Part shown: positions 1 through 5,097 of the stretch, piece after piece
How the letters are laid out: each line of letters begins with the position of its first letter
How positions within the stretch are numbered: the first letter of the stretch is position 1
Origin: an uncultured bacterium
GTDB taxonomy: Bacteria > Spirochaetota > Brevinematia > DTOW01
NCBI GenBank assembly: GCA_937928175.1
Contig: CALFVP010000144.1
Coordinates: forward strand, 1 to 5,097
DNA: 5,097 nucleotides
Reading direction: 5' to 3'
The notes under the pieces: model-generated
Databases searched by the model: none
What the model was told of the DNA's origin: nothing
What the model saw: the letters and a program-made list of their open reading frames with translations, nothing else
Position numbers and translations under genes: made by a program

Positions 1-56
1 GGATTGTAATCGCTTTTCATTTGAGTAAAACCTTTAGACTAGTAGTAAATTTTAAA
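1..56. repeat. Partial, degenerate repeat copy at the left edge
   Basis: The window opens with GGATTGTAAT, close to GGATTGCAAT at 92-101 inside repeat copy 1. TTGAGT and a TAGTAAA-like segment follow in the same order as in the full copies. The later part of the unit (the TTACC...GTAGG section) is missing, so this looks like a shortened copy. The array probably continues left of the window. The similarity is short and interrupted, so the call is tentative. Confidence 0.4.
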
Positions 57-60
57 CTTT

Positions 61-87
61 AAGTTCTCAACTCTAAGTTCCCAACTT
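61..87. repeat. Two 13-bp palindromic motifs, period 14
   Basis: AAGTTCTCAACTC (61-73) and AAGTTCCCAACTT (75-87) stand in tandem. The second is a perfect inverted repeat, AAGTT and AACTT around a CCC spacer. The first has one arm mismatch at its last base. They match the trio at 202-243 and form the left end of repeat copy 1. Confidence 0.75.
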
Positions 88-200
88 TAAAGGATTGCAA
101 TGGTACCTTTAATAAAGCCCTTGAGTTAATAATAAAAATTACCTACCTATCAAACACCTTACTCCTTTTTTGTAGGCAAATTAAAGTTAATGTAACCTAC
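61..200. repeat. Long intergenic repeat, copy 1
   Basis: This stretch of about 140 bp recurs at 217-359 with a fixed offset of 156. Over the first 100 aligned positions (61-160 against 217-316) I count 14 mismatches and no gaps, about 86% identity. Twelve of the 14 are transitions. The unit begins with two 13-bp near-palindromes, continues through a conserved AATGGTAC core and an AAAAATTAC segment, and ends in TGTAGG followed by AAATTAAA. I do not recognise the family. It could be a dispersed intergenic element (REP- or MITE-like) or a local duplication. Confidence 0.85.
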
Positions 201-201
201 T

Positions 202-243
202 AAGTTCCCAACTTTTAAGTTCTCAACTTTAAATTCCCAACTT
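202..243. repeat. Three 13-bp palindromic motifs, period 14-15
   Basis: AAGTTCCCAACTT (202-214), AAGTTCTCAACTT (217-229) and AAATTCCCAACTT (231-243) follow one another. The first two are perfect AAGTT/AACTT dyads with CCC or CTC between the arms; the third has one changed base. Dyads spaced at about one and a half helical turns could be protein-binding sites or could form small hairpins if transcribed. Nothing else in the window identifies a partner. Confidence 0.75.
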
Positions 244-359
244 TAAAGAATCATAATGGTACTTTTCTTAAAGTCCTTAAGTTAATAGTAAAAATTACTT
301 ACCTATTAAACACCTTACCTCCCCCCTCTTTGTAGGTAAATTAAAATTATGTAATCTTC
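217..359. repeat. Long intergenic repeat, copy 2
   Basis: This is the second copy of the unit at 61-200. It is ungapped over the first 100 bases and about 3 bp longer near its end, where copy 1 has a T run and this copy has a C-rich pyrimidine tract (about 316-331). Here TTACCTA (299-305) and TAGGTAA (333-339) form a perfect 7-bp inverted repeat around a 27-nt loop. In copy 1 the matching arms are interrupted by a mismatch. A short bridge at 201-216, itself one more 13-bp motif, separates the copies. Confidence 0.85.
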
Positions 360-392
360 TGATAATTCTTAAAGGTAATGGCATTTTTAGTA

Positions 393-429
393 AATTCCTT
401 AAAAGCAAGGTTTTTGGAATTATTTTTTT
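393..429 (+). terminator. Possible rightward intrinsic terminator
   Basis: AATTCC (393-398) pairs with GGAATT (416-421). AAAA (401-404) can pair with TTTT (412-415) inside it, leaving a two-base bulge. A T-run of seven (423-429) follows immediately after one A. This is the order expected of a plus-strand terminator; the minus-strand reading has no T tract after the stem. It would end transcripts entering from the left through the repeat array. The stem is weak and T runs are common in such AT-rich DNA. Confidence 0.35.
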
Positions 430-567
430 ATAATTGGGATTTTCCTTATTCCTCTTAAACTTTAAAACTTAAAAACTCTAAAAGAAAAATCTTACCCAAA
501 TCAAAGAAATCTACCCCTTACAGCTCAAATTCTAAAAAACAAGTACGGTATTCTTAGATACAAAATT

Positions 568-954
568 TTATAAACCTAAGTTTTTAGACTTAATATAGTC
601 TTCCAAAATTATTTTAGCAGAAATAGAATCGATATTCTTAACTCCTAGGTTCTGAGCTATCTTCGTAGTAAACCTTTCATCAAATAACTCAACCTCAATA
701 TTAACCTTACTTTTAAGATCTTTAAAAAAACTCTCAACATACTTTTGTATATTACTTGTAGTAGAATTAAAATTCAAGGGTAGTCCAATAACTATTCTAT
801 CAATCTTATCTTTCTTAACAATGCTAGCTATCTCATCAATAGCCTTATCACCCTTATTAACAATAGCCTCTCTAGGGAAAACAATACCTATATCAGTATC
901 ACAAAACGCAACTCCTATTCTCTTAGTTCCAATATCAAGTCCTAGTAGCCTCAT
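568..954 (-). CDS. yqgF: YqgF/RuvX family putative Holliday junction resolvase / pre-16S rRNA nuclease
   Basis: A 128-residue RNase H-fold nuclease of the usual size for the family. The sequence opens with GLDIGTKRIGVA (residues 5-16, carrying the first acidic residue D7). It continues with IVIGLPLN (54-61), then DERFTT (92-97), and ends with the SAKIILEDY segment (112-120) carrying the last acidic residue, D119. YqgF proteins are cytoplasmic. They are linked to 5' maturation of 16S rRNA in E. coli and annotated as possible Holliday junction resolvases; which activity applies here cannot be told. It is the last gene of the rpmB operon. Its ATG lies 20 nt inside the end of holB, with GGAG seven bases upstream inside holB codons, so translation is probably coupled. 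No strong terminator follows. Confidence 0.93.
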   Translation of the reverse strand: MRLLGLDIGTKRIGVAFCDTDIGIVFPREAIVNKGDKAIDEIASIVKKDKIDRIVIGLPLNFNSTTSNIQKYVESFFKDLKSKVNIEVELFDERFTTKIAQNLGVKNIDSISAKIILEDYIKSKNLGL

Positions 955-2095
955 TAAAAAACTCCATAAAAAAATTTATAATAACAAACTTGGGATTTAC
1001 GTTAAAATTGTAAACCTTCGAATAACCATCATTTAAAATAGATTGAAGTTTAACAAGTTTAGAAATAGTAAATTTTCTAAAAACATCTTTAGGAATCTTA
1101 GACAAAATACCTTTATTAACTTCTACATTCAAACCAGTAAACTTAGCTCTAACCTCAAGCATACATTTAATAATATCACTAGAAAACTCAAAAAACTTTT
1201 CTACTAAAGCGTCATTTTCATAAATACTTTCAACGAAATCCATAGCAACTTCTAAATTGTACGAAAACATAACATTCAAGATTTTTCCAAAAAAGTCACT
1301 GCTTATACTGTAAACATTTTCAAGCATCAAATCGTAAAAAGAATAATACCCATCTAAATCAAAGTTTAATATACCATCAAAATAACTTTTTAACTCTTCT
1401 CCTCTAAGTTTAAAAAACAAAACCTTATAAACCCTTGATTTTACTGTAGGCAAAATTTTATCGTAATTGGATGCAGTAAGAATAAAAAAAACTCCCTTAG
1501 GAGGCTCCTCAAGAAGTTTAAGAAAAGCATTTTGAGCTTCAACAGTAGATTTATCAAACTCCGACATAATAACAAACTTATACCCAGACAAAGATTTCCT
1601 ACTCGAAAACTTTATAACTTCCCTAATAGTATCTATTCCAATAACTTCAATTCTCGAAAGCGTAGTAGTAACTTCATTAATGTAAATAAAAAGTTTCTTA
1701 ATATCATTACTCTCCAAACTTTCAAAATTTCTAATACGGTTAATGTAAAATAACAACTCAGGAATAGCACTTTTCTCACCAGAAAAGTTTCTATTAGCAA
1801 TACAAAAACCTAGAAACCTAATAAATAAATCTCTTAACTTTTCATTTTTCAAAACAGAATCAAAATTTTTCTCAAAAAATTCGTAGTATAACCTATAGTA
1901 ATATGGACCAGCAACAAATATATCGCTATGGTTAAAAGGAATATAAGAAGAATAATCACTCAAAAACTTGTTTATAATAATTTCAGATGAAAAAAGTTTA
2001 AAAACTCCCTTAGGACCTATAAAAACAACACCACCACTCTCTTTCCCTTCAAGTGAAGAAAGAATTATTTTCTTAACAGAAACACTAAATACCAT
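935..2095 (-). CDS. holB: DNA polymerase III delta-prime-like clamp loader subunit (divergent)
   Basis: A 386-residue AAA+ protein of the gamma/delta-prime clamp-loader family, expected to help load the beta sliding clamp at the replication fork. The clearest evidence is residues 154-160 (IDTIREV), EAQNAFLKLLEEPP (186-199), the sensor region LTAS (206-209) and LPTVKSR (215-221) with the SR motif. A C-terminal NPKFVIINFF (367-376) resembles the end of the family's collar domain. The Walker A region (GPKGVFKL, 27-34) lacks the usual GKT/S, so ATP hydrolysis is unlikely, as known for delta-prime. The four-cysteine zinc module is absent; only C98 and C311 are present. About 127 residues separate the P-loop from the IDTIREV motif, much more than usual. 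The ATG at 2095 overlaps the upstream stop as TGATG, and no Shine-Dalgarno is visible, which implies translational coupling. A TTG one codon earlier is a less likely start. Confidence 0.85.
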   Translation of the reverse strand: MVFSVSVKKIILSSLEGKESGGVVFIGPKGVFKLFSSEIIINKFLSDYSSYIPFNHSDIFVAGPYYYRLYYEFFEKNFDSVLKNEKLRDLFIRFLGFCIANRNFSGEKSAIPELLFYINRIRNFESLESNDIKKLFIYINEVTTTLSRIEVIGIDTIREVIKFSSRKSLSGYKFVIMSEFDKSTVEAQNAFLKLLEEPPKGVFFILTASNYDKILPTVKSRVYKVLFFKLRGEELKSYFDGILNFDLDGYYSFYDLMLENVYSISSDFFGKILNVMFSYNLEVAMDFVESIYENDALVEKFFEFSSDIIKCMLEVRAKFTGLNVEVNKGILSKIPKDVFRKFTISKLVKLQSILNDGYSKVYNFNVNPKFVIINFFMEFFNEATRT

Positions 2096-2250
2096 CAAAT
2101 AATACTAACGAGCACAGAAATTTTGTAAATAATATCTTTAGGCAAAAATATAATACCTAAAAAAATTACAAATATAACTATGATAGAAATTATTTCAACA
2201 ATTGGCAAATCGGATAAAATGTAACTTAATCCTCTTTTCTTGTACCTCAT
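2095..2250 (-). CDS. Small single-pass membrane protein, unknown function
   Basis: An uninterrupted 51-codon frame fits exactly between rpmB and holB. The peptide starts MRYKKRGLSYILSD, has one strongly hydrophobic stretch at about residues 17-36 rich in I, V, F and L, then PKD and a second hydrophobic tail (KISVLVSII). The basic N-terminus suggests it faces the cytoplasm. AAGG lies 8 bases before the ATG, within the last codons of rpmB. The ATG is four bases after the rpmB stop, and the TGA shares its A with the holB ATG. Such spacing on both sides is strong evidence that the frame is translated. I do not recognise the family. SecE was considered because it is small, but its conserved central motif is not seen. 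Confidence 0.65.
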   Translation of the reverse strand: MRYKKRGLSYILSDLPIVEIISIIVIFVIFLGIIFLPKDIIYKISVLVSII

Positions 2251-2254
2251 ACTA

Positions 2255-2449
2255 TTACCTTACTAACATTTTGTCAATCTTTCCAGCTTTAAAACACTTT
2301 GTACAAATATTAACGTACTTAACTATACCATCAACAAGAATTTTTTTCTTCTGTATATTAGCTTTCCAAAACCTTCTTGTTTTTTTATTGGAGTGGCTGA
2401 CGTTATGACCAAAAACTGTACCTTTTCCACAAAAATCACATTTAGCCAT
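2255..2449 (-). CDS. rpmB: 50S ribosomal protein L28, zinc-binding (C+) form
   Basis: A 64-residue large-subunit ribosomal protein matching L28 along its whole length. It has the N-terminal CDFCGKG (C4, C7), the GHNVSHSNKKTRRFWKANIQ block (14-33), the ILVDG strand (37-41), and CTKCFKAGK (C49-K57). The CxxC pairs at C4/C7 and C49/C52 form the zinc ribbon of the C+ variant; many bacteria carry a cysteine-free paralogue instead. The start is well supported by GGGAGG at 2460-2455, five bases before the ATG. It heads the operon with the small membrane ORF, holB and yqgF, and is read from the promoter at 2496-2467. Confidence 0.96.
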   Translation of the reverse strand: MAKCDFCGKGTVFGHNVSHSNKKTRRFWKANIQKKKILVDGIVKYVNICTKCFKAGKIDKMLVR

Positions 2450-2466
2450 TACTTCCTCCCAGAGAA

Positions 2467-2496
2467 ATTATAATACACAAACTACAATTTTTTCAA
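2467..2496 (-). promoter_or_regulatory. Sigma-70-type promoter of the rpmB operon
   Basis: On the minus strand TTGAAA (2496-2491) is followed after 18 bases by a perfect TATAAT (2472-2467). Transcription would start near 2460. That is at the first base of the rpmB ribosome binding site, leaving a leader of only about a dozen bases. The AT-rich setting makes chance matches possible, but the pair sits where an operon promoter is required. Confidence 0.55.
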
Positions 2497-2573
2497 AAAA
2501 ATTTTTAACTTTACCCAATCAAACCTTAAATAGAATTTAAAAAAAACTATCAATTAAAATAACAAAAAAATTT

Positions 2574-2580
2574 GGGGGGA
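2574..2580 (+). promoter_or_regulatory. Ribosome binding site deciding the pfp start
   Basis: Six G residues followed by A lie three bases before the ATG at 2584. A TTG at 2572 is in frame, but its third base is the first G of this site, so starting there would translate the Shine-Dalgarno itself. The ATG start gives MKRIGILTGGGDAPG, the normal phosphofructokinase N-terminus. Confidence 0.75.
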
Positions 2581-2583
2581 ATT

Positions 2584-3624
2584 ATGAAAAGAATAGGTAT
2601 TTTAACAGGTGGTGGTGATGCACCGGGGCTAAACGGTGTAATAAAAGGAGCTTATCTGAGAATAAAAAAAGACTTACCAGATGTTGAAATAATAGGGTTA
2701 CTAGAAGGTTGGAGAGGACTTATTGAAAAGAAGTACATAATATTAAAAGACGATGATGTTAAAGAAATTCATAAAGAAGGTGGAACAATACTTGGTTCAT
2801 CTAGGACAAACCCTTATAAAAACGAAGATACGGTGAAAAAAACACACCAAAGTTTCAAAGAACTTGAGCTAGATGCACTTATAGCCATAGGCGGTGAGGA
2901 CACATTAGGAGCAGCAAACAAATTAGCAAAAGATGGTTTTCCAGTAGTTGGAGCACCAAAAACTATAGACAATGATCTAAATGTAACTGACTATACTTTC
3001 GGTTTTAATACAGCTGTAAATATTGCAATGGAAGCAATAGATAGATTACACACAACCGCAAAATCTCATAGAAGAGTAATGGTAGTTGAAATAATGGGTA
3101 GACATGCAGGTTGGATAACGTTATGGTCTGGAATAGCAGGAGGAGCTCACATGGTACTATTACCAGAAGAAGTAACAAAAATAACAGAAGTAGCAGAATT
3201 TGTTAAAAAGAGAAAAGAAAAAGGTGAATTGTACACAATGATAGCAGTATCAGAAGGAGCTATACTTGATACAGGTGGAGCATCTAACTTCGTGTTTGAA
3301 GAAGCTAAAACAGACGAGTTTGGGCATGTAAGGTTAGGAGGAATAGCAAAACAACTAGCAAAATACATAGAAGAAACCACAGGAATAGAATCAAGGTATG
3401 TTGTACTAGGACACATACAAAGAGGCGGATCTCCAACAGCTTTCGATAGAATACTATCACTAAGATTTGGTATAAACGTTGGTGAATTAGTGCTCAAAAA
3501 AGAATGGGGCAAAATGGTAGCACTAAGAGGCACAGAAATCGTAGCAGTACCACTCGAGGAAGCAGTACAAGAACTAAAAGTAGTACCACAAAAATTAATA
3601 AAAGAACTAAAAAGCATACTTTAA
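2584..3624 (+). CDS. pfp: Pyrophosphate-type 6-phosphofructokinase
   Basis: A 346-residue group A phosphofructokinase, phosphorylating fructose 6-phosphate to the 1,6-bisphosphate in cytoplasmic glycolysis. Visible motifs are GGGDAPG (9-15), GSSRTNP (71-77), GGEDT (103-107), PKTIDND (125-131, base D129), MGRHAGW (171-177), SEGA (223-226) and GHIQRGGSPTAFDR (276-289). ATP enzymes carry Gly in GGDGS and PGTIDND. Here both are replaced, by D106 and K126, the pair known to exclude ATP and favour PPi. The enzyme is therefore predicted to be PPi-dependent and reversible, though a mixed-specificity enzyme cannot be excluded. Its length is close to the short PPi-PFKs, not the longer plant type. It is a single gene, divergent from rpmB and convergent with ilvC. 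TAAAAT at 2555-2560 may be its -10, but no good -35 is visible. Third codon positions are A-rich, unlike the minus-strand genes. Confidence 0.93.
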   Translation: MKRIGILTGGGDAPGLNGVIKGAYLRIKKDLPDVEIIGLLEGWRGLIEKKYIILKDDDVKEIHKEGGTILGSSRTNPYKNEDTVKKTHQSFKELELDALIAIGGEDTLGAANKLAKDGFPVVGAPKTIDNDLNVTDYTFGFNTAVNIAMEAIDRLHTTAKSHRRVMVVEIMGRHAGWITLWSGIAGGAHMVLLPEEVTKITEVAEFVKKRKEKGELYTMIAVSEGAILDTGGASNFVFEEAKTDEFGHVRLGGIAKQLAKYIEETTGIESRYVVLGHIQRGGSPTAFDRILSLRFGINVGELVLKKEWGKMVALRGTEIVAVPLEEAVQELKVVPQKLIKELKSIL

Positions 3625-3643
3625 GGGGAAACCATTCCCCTTA
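3622..3643. terminator. Hairpin between convergent pfp and ilvC
   Basis: TAAGGGGAA (3622-3630) and TTCCCCTTA (3635-3643) form a perfect 9-bp stem with an ACCA loop, starting on the pfp stop codon itself. It nearly fills the 29-bp gap to the ilvC stop and could serve both strands. Neither strand has a clean T run after the stem: plus continues TAAAACAAAAC and minus continues AAGTATGC. It may pause polymerase or protect 3' ends without being a classical intrinsic terminator. Confidence 0.5.
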
Positions 3644-3653
3644 TAAAACAAAA

Positions 3654-4664
3654 CTAACTTTTAGGTTTTCTTGAAGGTGGTGTAATCCATGGCATCATAG
3701 CTCTTAGCTTTTTACCCACTTCTTCAACTTGGTGTTTAGACCAAATTTCTCTCATTTTATTAAAGTGTGGTCTTCCTGCTTTATTCTCAAGTATCCAATC
3801 TTTAGCAAACCTACCCTTTTGAATATCTTCAAGTATTAACTTCATTGCTTTTTTTGATTCTTCATTTATAACTTTCGGTCCAGATACGTATTCTCCATAC
3901 TCTGCTGTATTACTTATAAAACTATTCATAGTAGAAATACCACCTTGATAGATAAGGTCAACTATCAATTTCATCTCATGAATACATTCAAAGTAAGCCA
4001 TTTCTGGAGGATATCCAGCTTCAACTAAAGTTTCAAAACCAGCTACCATAAGATGAACAACACCACCACACAAAACAGCTTGCTCACCAAAAAGATCAGT
4101 CTCAGTCTCATCTTTGAACGTAGTTTCTATAACACCAGCTCTTGAACCACCTATACCTTTAGCGTAAGACAAAGCTATGTCTTTAGCTTTTCCTGTGTAA
4201 TCCTGATGAACAGCAACCAAACAAGGAACACCCTTACCCTCAAGGTACTGTTGTCTAACTAAAATCCCAGGTCCCTTAGGCGCAACCATTGTAACATCAA
4301 CATAACTCGGTGGTACTATCTGATTGTAATGAATGTTAAAACCATGAGCAAACATTAACATTTTCCCCTCAGATAAATTATCCTTAATATACTTTTCGTA
4401 TATCTCTGGTTGAGTCTCATCAGGTGTAAGAATCATTATAACATCAGCCCACTTAGAAGCACTCTCTATATCCATAACCTTAAGTCCTGCAGACTTAACT
4501 TCTTCCTCAGTCTTAGACCCCTTCCTAAGCCCAACAACAACATCAACACCACTATCCTTCAAATTCTGAGAATGCGCAGCTCCTTGACTACCATAACCAA
4601 TAACAGCAACTTTCTTACCCTTTATTGTACCCAAATCAATGTCACTATCATAGTAAACTTTCAT
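3654..4664 (-). CDS. ilvC: Ketol-acid reductoisomerase (class I)
   Basis: A 336-residue, full-length class I enzyme of valine, leucine and isoleucine synthesis. It isomerises and reduces 2-acetolactate or 2-aceto-2-hydroxybutyrate using NAD(P)H and Mg2+. The Rossmann domain has GYGSQG (23-28) and the cofactor loop GLRKGSKT (45-52). Active-site residues sit at the family positions: H107 in FAHGFNIHY, K130 in APKGPG, D190 and E194 in DETETDLFGEQ, and E226 and E230 in YFECIHE, with S251 further on. The C-terminus KKLRAMMPWI (318-327) is typical. The loop's S50/T52 (usually two serines) suggests binding of the NADPH 2'-phosphate. AGAGGGGG at 4677-4670 lies five bases before the ATG. No ilvB, ilvN, ilvD or leu genes are beside it; sufS lies upstream on the same strand, so readthrough is possible. 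Confidence 0.97.
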   Translation of the reverse strand: MKVYYDSDIDLGTIKGKKVAVIGYGSQGAAHSQNLKDSGVDVVVGLRKGSKTEEEVKSAGLKVMDIESASKWADVIMILTPDETQPEIYEKYIKDNLSEGKMLMFAHGFNIHYNQIVPPSYVDVTMVAPKGPGILVRQQYLEGKGVPCLVAVHQDYTGKAKDIALSYAKGIGGSRAGVIETTFKDETETDLFGEQAVLCGGVVHLMVAGFETLVEAGYPPEMAYFECIHEMKLIVDLIYQGGISTMNSFISNTAEYGEYVSGPKVINEESKKAMKLILEDIQKGRFAKDWILENKAGRPHFNKMREIWSKHQVEEVGKKLRAMMPWITPPSRKPKS

Positions 4665-4696
4665 AACTACCCCCTCTAAAAAATTAAAATAATTTT

Positions 4697-4712
4697 GTTA
4701 GATCAATCTAAC
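4697..4712. promoter_or_regulatory. 16-bp palindrome upstream of ilvC, possible operator
   Basis: GTTAGAT and ATCTAAC form a perfect 7-bp inverted repeat around CA, ending 33 bases before the ilvC ATG. It lies where an ilvC promoter would be expected; TTGATC within it could be a -35, but no -10 lies at the right distance. A dimeric regulator site is plausible. The regulator is unknown, and no T-box or attenuator structure is seen. Confidence 0.35.
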
Positions 4713-4771
4713 CTCTTTCCAGTACGTAAATAACCCTTAAAAACAAGTTAACATAATATTAATTAAAACTT

Positions 4772-5097
4772 TTAAACTTTAAAGATTTGTTTAACCTTTT
4801 CTATTGCTTCTGCTGCTTTATCTATGTCTGATTTTGTATTGTATATGTAGGTACTTATTCTTGCTGTACCTTCTGAAGCACCGATTCTTTCTAGAAATGG
4901 TTGAGCACAATGGTGTCCTGATCTTATGGCTATACCTTCTTTATCAAATATATACGCTATATCATGAGGATGTACTCCCTGAATTGTAAAAGAAAAAACA
5001 CCTACCCTATCATTACAGTTACTAGGTCCGAATAACTTAACTCCCTTTATGCTAGATAAAACATTAAAAGCATATTCCGTAATTTCTTCTTCTATTT
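4772..5097 (-). CDS. sufS: SufS-type cysteine desulfurase, C-terminal part
   Basis: The last 107 residues and stop of a PLP-dependent group II cysteine desulfurase; the N-terminal three quarters, including the PLP lysine, lie beyond the right edge. The enzyme takes sulfur from cysteine as a persulfide for Fe-S cluster assembly. The diagnostic segment is IRSGHHCAQPFLERIG (visible residues 57-72), whose cysteine carries the persulfide. GTARISTYIYNT (76-87) and an IDKAAEAIEKV helix (91-101) complete the usual C-terminus. RxGHHCAQP marks the SufS/CsdA group, not the IscS/NifS group. No sufU, sufB, sufC or sufD is in view. The final codons match the family end, so the gene is cut only by the window. 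A 107-bp gap separates it from ilvC. Confidence 0.93.
   Translation of the reverse strand, partial: IEEEITEYAFNVLSSIKGVKLFGPSNCNDRVGVFSFTIQGVHPHDIAYIFDKEGIAIRSGHHCAQPFLERIGASEGTARISTYIYNTKSDIDKAAEAIEKVKQIFKV

Larger units (their letters stand above)
1..567. other. Gene-free region with decayed tandem repeats
   Basis: No convincing coding region is visible here on either strand; all frames are broken by frequent stops. Positions 1-359 are made of related repeat copies, listed separately. About 361-405 looks like a further degenerate copy, since a TAATGG...TTTT...TCCTTAA order recurs. 393-429 can fold into a hairpin followed by T residues. I see nothing definite from about 430 to 567, which is the 3' flank of yqgF. 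The plus strand is poor in G throughout, the same polarity as the neighbouring minus-strand genes. The region could therefore be an old minus-strand sequence, or it may simply share the local strand bias. Confidence 0.7.

Noticed and set aside
1..359. CRISPR array
   Set aside because: The repeated units are long, diverged by about 14% and tandem; there is no short constant repeat with unrelated spacers of even length.
534..566. Terminator after yqgF
   Set aside because: A six-T run is present on the minus strand, but the upstream pairing (GTAT/ATAC) is only four bases and is not adjacent to it.
1532..1753. Short plus-strand frame inside holB
   Set aside because: It overlaps the conserved delta-prime motifs on the other strand and looks like a shadow rich in Asn, Arg and Lys.
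2096..2098. TTG start for holB one codon upstream
   Set aside because: The ATG at 2095 overlaps the preceding stop as TGATG, a standard coupling arrangement, and ATG is the stronger codon.
2095..2250. Assigning the small membrane ORF to SecE
   Set aside because: Size and single helix are similar, but the conserved motif before the SecE helix is absent and the neighbours (rpmB, holB) are not the usual nusG-rplK context.
2572..2583. Four-codon N-terminal extension of pfp from a TTG at 2572
   Set aside because: It would translate through the G-run ribosome binding site; the ATG at 2584 gives the normal family N-terminus.
3147..3617. 156-codon open frame antisense to pfp
   Set aside because: It lies wholly inside a clearly conserved gene, is rich in Ser/Thr/Pro as expected of an antisense shadow, and has no recognisable motif.
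4739..4771. Terminator after sufS
   Set aside because: Only a 5-bp AAGTT/AACTT stem with a 17-nt loop precedes five Ts on the minus strand; too weak to call in such AT-rich DNA.

Overview
The window comes from a low-G+C bacterial chromosome (roughly one third G+C by eye). The genes favour AGA/AGG for arginine and often ATA for isoleucine, as in many AT-rich anaerobes and thermophiles. A PPi-type phosphofructokinase, a four-cysteine ribosomal protein L28 and a divergent DNA polymerase III delta-prime-like subunit suggest an anaerobic, perhaps thermophilic lineage. A spirochaete-like or similar deep-branching bacterium is only a guess; no rRNA or other decisive taxonomic marker is present.

Layout. 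Positions 1-567 hold no gene. They carry a decayed tandem repeat of period 156 bp that contains short palindromes and continues off the left edge. It is followed by a rightward terminator-like hairpin at 393-429. Next comes a tight minus-strand operon, transcribed from about 2460 down to 568: rpmB (L28), an unannotated 51-residue membrane peptide, a holB-like delta-prime gene, and yqgF/ruvX. Its genes are 4 nt apart or overlap, and it has a good sigma-70-type promoter (TTGAAA, 18 nt, TATAAT). Diverging from it on the plus strand is a pyrophosphate-type 6-phosphofructokinase gene (2584-3624). This converges with ilvC (ketol-acid reductoisomerase, minus, 3654-4664), and a 9-bp hairpin fills the 29-bp gap. 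Upstream of ilvC, after 107 bp that include a perfect 16-bp palindrome, lies the 3' end of a sufS-type cysteine desulfurase (minus), cut by the right edge.

How the genes relate. The rpmB operon is an information-processing cluster: translation, clamp loading, and rRNA processing or recombination. pfp, ilvC and sufS are ordinary metabolic genes for glycolysis/gluconeogenesis, branched-chain amino acids, and sulfur mobilisation for Fe-S clusters. They form no obvious joint pathway. I see no mobile element, CRISPR array, tRNA or rRNA. The least explained parts are the repeat block at the left edge and the small membrane ORF inside the operon.
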